Shown piece by piece: positions 32,374 to 36,680 of a stretch of 36,680 nucleotides of DNA (the first letter of the stretch is position 1; each line of letters begins with the position of its first letter). The position numbers and the translations under genes were made by a program. Source of the DNA: an uncultured Fretibacterium sp. (GTDB lineage Bacteria > Synergistota > Synergistia > Synergistales > Aminobacteriaceae); assembly GCA_937911045.1 (NCBI GenBank), contig CALEPX010000005.1, forward strand, positions 1 to 36,680. The letters run 5' to 3'. A model generated the notes under the pieces. The model saw only the letters and a list, made by a program, of their open reading frames with translations, did not search any database and had not been told where the DNA came from.

Positions 32374-33339
32374 TTGTTACTTGAACTAATGTCAAACGGA
32401 AGTCTAGCACAGTTGCCGCCGGAGAATATCCCAGAAGGTCTGAAGTTACCTGATAGCCCGTCGGTGATGCTTCTGTTGCCGAGGAATAAATATTTATTGG
32501 GGACGGAAACTTTTTCAAAAACTCCGAAATGGGTATATTGTCCGGAGAATCAGAAAATTACGGACGTGAATCTTTATGATGGCGAGAATTTGTGTTTGCC
32601 GGCATCGTCTGAGAATTTGAGCGAACAGATTATATTGTCGAGCAAGACGGTGAATGAGCTGAATCGTGAATTATATTCTCAGATGGAGCCACCCGGTGAA
32701 CATTTTTCGACGGTGTTGATATTGCAGTCGATTTTGAAGAGCAGCAATTATGTTTCGGGACAAGTTTCAACTCGGGAATTTGCAGGAGCTGACGAGCGTG
32801 AATTTATGTCAATGCTGGGAGAAAATCCTGTTTTGTTCAAGATATATTGGGCAGTGAGATTTGCTATGTTTCGTAACGAAATGGAACACGTCGTGCAGAT
32901 TGAACGTTGGACGAAATTTCACGATGTGTTTGAAGATTATGCTGCGACGAATCATGATGGCGATTCGGAAAATGCTCTGGAAAATGATTCTGGATTCCGG
33001 ATTTGGTTTTCGATTCTTGAGATGCCCGATGAGAAAATCATGCGCGAGATTAACGAACTGGAATTTTCGCGTGACGATGTTGAGAGAATGTTGAACCAGA
33101 AAGTTTCTCCGGTGAGAATATATAATCCGAACTCTGGCTGGCTTGTGTTGGCGAGATTTGGTTTTGATGAGGCTGCGATGTTTTTTATGTGGCTTTACGT
33201 GAAATTTGGGCTTTGGAAAAAATTCGAGAGCAAGCGCGCAAATGTTCAAGACATGATTCTCGCGATTTGGGGAGCATACGAAGTTGAGCAGGCCGTTAGG
33301 GAGCGTATGAAATACAAGAAGGGGGAGGACGTTAGCTAG
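32374..33339 (+). CDS. Unrecognised 321-residue protein upstream of ftsEX
   Basis: I do not recognise this family. I start it at TTG 32374 because GGGGTGA ends six bases before; the frame also allows GTG 32365, but that codon lies inside the same SD. No signal peptide or membrane helix is evident. The first 100 residues look like a small beta-rich domain (SVMLLLPRNKYLLGTETF, WVYCPENQ). A middle helical region starts near 100 (SKTVNELNRELYSQMEPPGEHF). The C-terminal half is helical, aromatic and acidic, ending in AYEVEQAVRERMKYKKGED. It sits two bases before ftsE and in line with ftsX and EnvC-like genes, so a role in cell division or wall hydrolysis control is possible. That role is inferred from position only. 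Confidence 0.75.
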   Translation: MLLELMSNGSLAQLPPENIPEGLKLPDSPSVMLLLPRNKYLLGTETFSKTPKWVYCPENQKITDVNLYDGENLCLPASSENLSEQIILSSKTVNELNRELYSQMEPPGEHFSTVLILQSILKSSNYVSGQVSTREFAGADEREFMSMLGENPVLFKIYWAVRFAMFRNEMEHVVQIERWTKFHDVFEDYAATNHDGDSENALENDSGFRIWFSILEMPDEKIMREINELEFSRDDVERMLNQKVSPVRIYNPNSGWLVLARFGFDEAAMFFMWLYVKFGLWKKFESKRANVQDMILAIWGAYEVEQAVRERMKYKKGEDVS

Positions 33340-33341
33340 AC

Positions 33342-34025
33342 ATGAAAGTTATATTCTCGGGTGTGACGAAAGTTTTCGAACCTGATATTGCTGCGTTGCT
33401 TGATGTTTCGTTCAAGATTGAACAGGGCGAATTTGTTTTCGTGATTGGCACGACTGGCTCTGGAAAATCTACGCTGCTGAGATTAATGACGCGTGAGATT
33501 TTGCCGACGAAGGGCGTTGTCGAGATTGGCGACGTGAATTTGCGTAGAATGCGAAAGGCAGACATTCCGTATTATAGGCGCGATGTTGGATTAGTTGCTC
33601 AGGATTTCAAGCTGATTCCGAGTTTGACGGTTTTCGAGAATATCGCGTTCGTAATGGAAGCTATGTCAATGCCGCGAGCAGTCGTTGAGGACAGAGCCAA
33701 AGAAGTTATTAATCGTGTCGGATTGTGGCGCAGAAGGCACATGAAACCTGCGCAATTATCCGGCGGAGAGCAACAGAGAGTTTCTATTGCGCGTGCGTTG
33801 GCAAATTCCCCGTCGCTGTTCATAGCTGATGAGCCAACAGGAAATCTTGATTTTCATACGGCAGCCGATGTCATGAAAATATTATTTGACATAAATTCCG
33901 CAGGTGCGACGGTTATAATGTCAACGCATAATCAGAGCATAGTGAACGCTGCACGCCAACGTGTTCTTGAACTGGACGAGGGCAAATTAGTTCGCGATGA
34001 GCAAAGAGGAGGTTATACGGTGTAA
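33342..34025 (+). CDS. ftsE: Cell-division ABC ATPase FtsE
   Basis: FtsE powers the FtsEX complex, which controls wall hydrolases at the septum. The 227 residues contain Walker A GTTGSGKST (36-44, Lys42), the Q-loop VGLVAQDFKLIP typical of FtsE, the signature LSGGEQQRVSIARAL, Walker B LFIADEPTGNLD and the His switch STHNQ. The N-terminus VIFSGVTKVFEPDIAALLDVSF is standard. A strong GGGGGAGG lies upstream but about 14 bases away. It begins two bases after the unrecognised gene, and its stop shares a base with the ftsX start (TAATG). Confidence 0.96.
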   Translation: MKVIFSGVTKVFEPDIAALLDVSFKIEQGEFVFVIGTTGSGKSTLLRLMTREILPTKGVVEIGDVNLRRMRKADIPYYRRDVGLVAQDFKLIPSLTVFENIAFVMEAMSMPRAVVEDRAKEVINRVGLWRRRHMKPAQLSGGEQQRVSIARALANSPSLFIADEPTGNLDFHTAADVMKILFDINSAGATVIMSTHNQSIVNAARQRVLELDEGKLVRDEQRGGYTV

Positions 34026-34921
34026 TGACTGCGTTTAAGTATGTGTTACGCGACACGTGGCGATTAATAACGCATCATTGGGTGTTGGGATTATTGACGC
34101 TTATCACTGCCGGCGTAATGTTATGGATTTTGGGAGTTACGACGCTGTTCTCGCTGAATCTGGAGAATCTGCTGTCGAAACTTGAGAGTGAATTGGTAGT
34201 TCAGGCGTATTTGAAGCGCGATAATACGATTGATGTCGAGAAAATCACAGCTGAGATTAAGACTTTGCCCGGAGTATCTAACGTGAAAGTTTTCTCACCG
34301 TCGGATTCGCTGGCGAAATTGCAGGAGAAGATGGGGTCTCAGTCTCGTGCGCTGGAAATGCTCGGGGATAATCCGATTCCGTGGAATTTCGAGATTCACG
34401 TGAATAATGCTGTTGACGTTGAGCCATTGGTCGAAAATTTGCAGGAGATGCCTGAAGTCGATGATGTAGTTTACGCAGGAATGGTCGTGCGCAGAATTTC
34501 GGCGTTATCGAGTGTTTCGTCAAGAGCTGCGTTAGTGATGTTCGTGCTTTCGGTTATAATTACGGCGTTGGTTGTTTATAACACGATTCATATTTCGCTT
34601 TATTCGCGCCGTGATGAGATTGGGATCATGTATTTAGTCGGCGCAACACGTGCGTATATTGCGACACCGTTTGTTCTTGAAGGGACGTTGCTGGCTTTAC
34701 TCGGAGCATTGCTGGCAGGCGGAGGAATAATTGCTGCGTATTTCCCTGGGACGGCGTTGTTGCAGAATAGTTTGTCGTTCCTGTCGTCGAGTTTGATAAC
34801 GGATCGGAATATTATAATCAGATTTTGCTTGTTACTTGCTGGATTTGGCGCGACGTTGGGATGGGTTTGCAGCTATTTGATCGTCACGAGATTTATTGGC
34901 GCGATTACGAAGCCGAATTAG
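34025..34921 (+). CDS. ftsX: Cell-division permease-like protein FtsX
   Basis: FtsX is the membrane partner of FtsE; its extracytoplasmic loop passes the signal to a hydrolase regulator. The 298 residues have the expected topology: TM1 at about 20-45 (GLLTLITAGVMLWILGVTTLF), a periplasmic domain at 50-165, then three transmembrane segments at about 170-192, 215-242 and 265-290. The periplasmic part carries the family pattern VQAYLKRDNTIDVEKI and TLPGVSNVKVFSP. The motif after TM2, HISLYSRRDEIGIMYLVGAT, is highly typical. It overlaps ftsE by one base and is followed after one base by the M23 peptidase gene, the classical FtsEX effector arrangement. Confidence 0.95.
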   Translation: MTAFKYVLRDTWRLITHHWVLGLLTLITAGVMLWILGVTTLFSLNLENLLSKLESELVVQAYLKRDNTIDVEKITAEIKTLPGVSNVKVFSPSDSLAKLQEKMGSQSRALEMLGDNPIPWNFEIHVNNAVDVEPLVENLQEMPEVDDVVYAGMVVRRISALSSVSSRAALVMFVLSVIITALVVYNTIHISLYSRRDEIGIMYLVGATRAYIATPFVLEGTLLALLGALLAGGGIIAAYFPGTALLQNSLSFLSSSLITDRNIIIRFCLLLAGFGATLGWVCSYLIVTRFIGAITKPN

Positions 34922-34922
34922 C

Positions 34923-36140
34923 ATGAATAATAATAAAACGATATTAGTTGCGTTAATCCTTCTGATTCTGCCGTGTGTAGCGTTCGGTGCTGCCGCGAAG
35001 AAGACAACTCAGGTCAAAGCAAAAACTCAGCCTCAGACGCTTGACGCGAAAATTGCTTCTGAGGAGAAAAAACGCAGCGATTTGACCAGGCAAATTCAGG
35101 AATATAAGACCCAGATTAAGCAGATGGGCGCAAAAGTTGACGGATTGCTCACGAAGGTGAACACGCTTCAGCAGGACGAGTCTATGGCGCGTCAGGAGCT
35201 TACGGTTCTGGAACTGCAAAACGAGAAGATTCAGGATAATATTAATATTCTGGACGTGAATATCCGTGAAGAGCAGGTCAAGATTAACGAGTTGAGTGAT
35301 AAGATGCGCGGAATTTTGCTGGATATGTACAAGTACAGGTCATCGAGTGAAATGCGCACGTTATTTGCGTCGCGTAGTGTGTTCGAGGCAGCGGAGATGG
35401 CGTATTTGCTCAAGCGTGTGAATGATCGTGACGAGGAAATTCTTTCGCAGTTGTACGCAAAGTTGCAGAATCTTGATTTGTCGAAGCGCACGATGGACGA
35501 CCAGCAGGCGAAATTGCGCGAGAAAACTCAGGCTGTGAAAACTCAGCGCGATAAATATAATAAGAACATTAAAGAGACGAACGCATTTATCACAAGCATT
35601 CAGAAAAAGAAAGCTCTCGCCGAAAAAGCAGCACGTGAAGCCGAACAAGCTCAGAAAGCAGCCGGTGTATTAATCGCCTCGTTGCAGAAAAAACGCGATG
35701 CCGAACGTAAACAGAAAATTTATATATCGCTTTCAGGCTCAGGCGGTGGCAAGAAAATATTTATTTATCCGGTTCAAGGGAAAATTTCGAGCAATTACGG
35801 TTACAGGAATCATCCGATTTTGAAGCGCAGAATTTTGCACTCAGGAATAGATATTGCCGCACCGAATGGAACTCCGGTTAAAGCTGCGGCTGCTGGAGAA
35901 GTGATTTACGATGGCTGGATGCGCGGCTATGGGCGTGTTGTTGTTCTGGATCACGGCAAGGGGTATTCGACTTTGTACGGGCATTTGTCAGCAAGTCTCG
36001 TGAAAACCGGTCAAGTTGTTCAATCCGGTCAAGCAATCGCACGCGTCGGCAAAACTGGAAATACTACGGGCTATCACTTACATTTTGAGGTCAGACAATA
36101 CGGAACTCCTGTGAACCCGATTAAATATTTGAAGCGTTAA
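34923..36140 (+). CDS. EnvC-like coiled-coil M23 (LytM) peptidase
   Basis: The 405-residue exported protein starts at ATG 34923, just after the ftsX stop. It has a signal peptide (residues 1-23, ending AFGAAA). A long coiled coil (about 40-260) is typical of FtsX-binding proteins such as EnvC. The C-terminal LytM domain (about 275-405) keeps the active site: His306 and Asp310 in HSGID, His354 in YGHL, and His385-Leu-His387 in HLHFE. E. coli EnvC is known to have a degenerate site and activates amidases; the complete set here argues for direct peptidoglycan endopeptidase activity, as in PcsB/CwlO-style effectors. A paralogous gene follows after 14 bases. Confidence 0.93.
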   Translation: MNNNKTILVALILLILPCVAFGAAAKKTTQVKAKTQPQTLDAKIASEEKKRSDLTRQIQEYKTQIKQMGAKVDGLLTKVNTLQQDESMARQELTVLELQNEKIQDNINILDVNIREEQVKINELSDKMRGILLDMYKYRSSSEMRTLFASRSVFEAAEMAYLLKRVNDRDEEILSQLYAKLQNLDLSKRTMDDQQAKLREKTQAVKTQRDKYNKNIKETNAFITSIQKKKALAEKAAREAEQAQKAAGVLIASLQKKRDAERKQKIYISLSGSGGGKKIFIYPVQGKISSNYGYRNHPILKRRILHSGIDIAAPNGTPVKAAAAGEVIYDGWMRGYGRVVVLDHGKGYSTLYGHLSASLVKTGQVVQSGQAIARVGKTGNTTGYHLHFEVRQYGTPVNPIKYLKR

Positions 36141-36154
36141 GGAGAGAATTTATC

Positions 36155-36680
36155 ATGAAGAAATTTTTAGCGTTAATCCTGATTTTCCTGATGAGTTCAC
36201 TGGCTTACGGAGCAAATTTAGACAGTCAGATTAAGTCTCAGCAGAAAAGTCAAAGCGACATGAAGAAGAAAATCCAGCAATACAACGAGATAGCAAAGCA
36301 AAAATCCCGGCAGTCCAAAGATTTATTGAGCCAATTATCGCGTCTTAAGCAGAATGCGAACGCCTCGCAAGAACGAATGAATGACCTTGAGCGTGAGAAT
36401 AGTAAACTTCAAAATTCTGTGAGTGTCCTTGACAGAAATATTGCCGTCGTAACTGAGTCGATGAATATTTTATTGACGACTTTACGCAACAGGCTCGTGG
36501 ACATTTACAAGTTTACCCCTGAAGAAAATAGCTTGAGCGTAATATTGAACTCCGAAGGTCCTCACGAAGCGATTAACACGGCGTATATGCTCAGGAGATT
36601 TGCGAGACACGATATAGCCATGCTTCAGGAATTGGCCGAAAAGGAAGGCTTGGAGAACATCGAAGGCGTGTATGTGGCAG
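36155..36680 (+). CDS. Second EnvC-like coiled-coil protein (5' part, cut by window end)
   Basis: An open frame starts at ATG 36155 behind AAGGAGA and runs off the window end with no stop (175 codons seen). The first 20 residues are a signal peptide (KKFLALILIFLMSSLAYGA). Coiled coil follows from about residue 24. It is a paralogue of the preceding protein: SVLDRNIAVVTE, LRNRLVDIYKF and INTAYMLRRFARHDIAMLQEL align with the first gene's NILDVNIREEQ, MRGILLDMYKY and AEMAYLLKRVNDRDEEILSQL. Whether a LytM domain follows is not visible. It belongs to the ftsEX operon by spacing. Confidence 0.88.
   Translation, partial: MKKFLALILIFLMSSLAYGANLDSQIKSQQKSQSDMKKKIQQYNEIAKQKSRQSKDLLSQLSRLKQNANASQERMNDLERENSKLQNSVSVLDRNIAVVTESMNILLTTLRNRLVDIYKFTPEENSLSVILNSEGPHEAINTAYMLRRFARHDIAMLQELAEKEGLENIEGVYVA

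Noticed and set aside
1..36680. tRNA, rRNA, insertion sequences, prophage or defence islands
   Set aside because: No transposase, integrase, terminal inverted repeats, cloverleaf or rRNA-like sequence was recognised. All long frames correspond to housekeeping or conserved families except one.

Overview
The window is a densely packed bacterial chromosome segment. Coding DNA is moderately AT-rich, spacers are very AT-rich, and many genes start with TTG or GTG. The gene set mixes Gram-positive-style cell-biology genes (sepF, divIVA, yhaM, ftsEX) with a pbpC-type penicillin-binding protein, a prepilin peptidase, and Na+-linked genes (a biotin-dependent decarboxylase and a Na/Pi cotransporter). 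A diderm, anaerobic, amino-acid- or organic-acid-fermenting lineage, most likely Synergistota, fits best. This assignment is inference from gene content; no marker gene was compared with a database.

Left end (1-3106): the 3' end of hisA converges on a minus-strand operon encoding a carboxyltransferase, an OadG-like membrane subunit and a biotin carrier protein. These are three of the four subunits of a sodium-pumping methylmalonyl-CoA-type decarboxylase. The operon ends at a clear terminator, so the membrane beta subunit is not here.

3286-7132: sepF, divIVA, recG and recX run in one tight plus-strand operon behind an extended -10 promoter. 7231-9879 is ppdK (pyruvate phosphate dikinase).

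9916-14436: dnaA, a 547-bp dnaA-dnaN spacer, then dnaN and recF. The spacer holds about 11 DnaA boxes of the unusual form TTATCCACC, followed by a five-fold CTA repeat in DnaA-trio orientation and an AT-rich stretch. I take it as oriC. dnaN carries a 63-residue acidic tail. recF overlaps the 3' end of the convergent ilvA-like gene.

14380-20939: threonine ammonia-lyase (minus), then a Na/Pi cotransporter, pbpC, a zinc-ribbon YvyF-like protein and prepilin peptidase (all plus). 20955-28159 is a minus-strand operon: dcd, nadK, recN, an AddA-like helicase-nuclease and a DUF1275 membrane protein. 28273-36680 is a long plus-strand operon: yhaM, a pseudouridine synthase, yibE/F, a Ppx/GppA phosphatase, an unrecognised protein, ftsE, ftsX, and two tandem EnvC-like coiled-coil genes, the second cut off by the window end. 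Most neighbours in these operons overlap by 1-8 bases, which implies translational coupling.

No mobile element, CRISPR array, tRNA or rRNA was seen. The two most unusual features are the oriC architecture and a recurring signature: nearly every non-coding gap contains a short (about 9-14 bp) tandem or near-tandem duplication.
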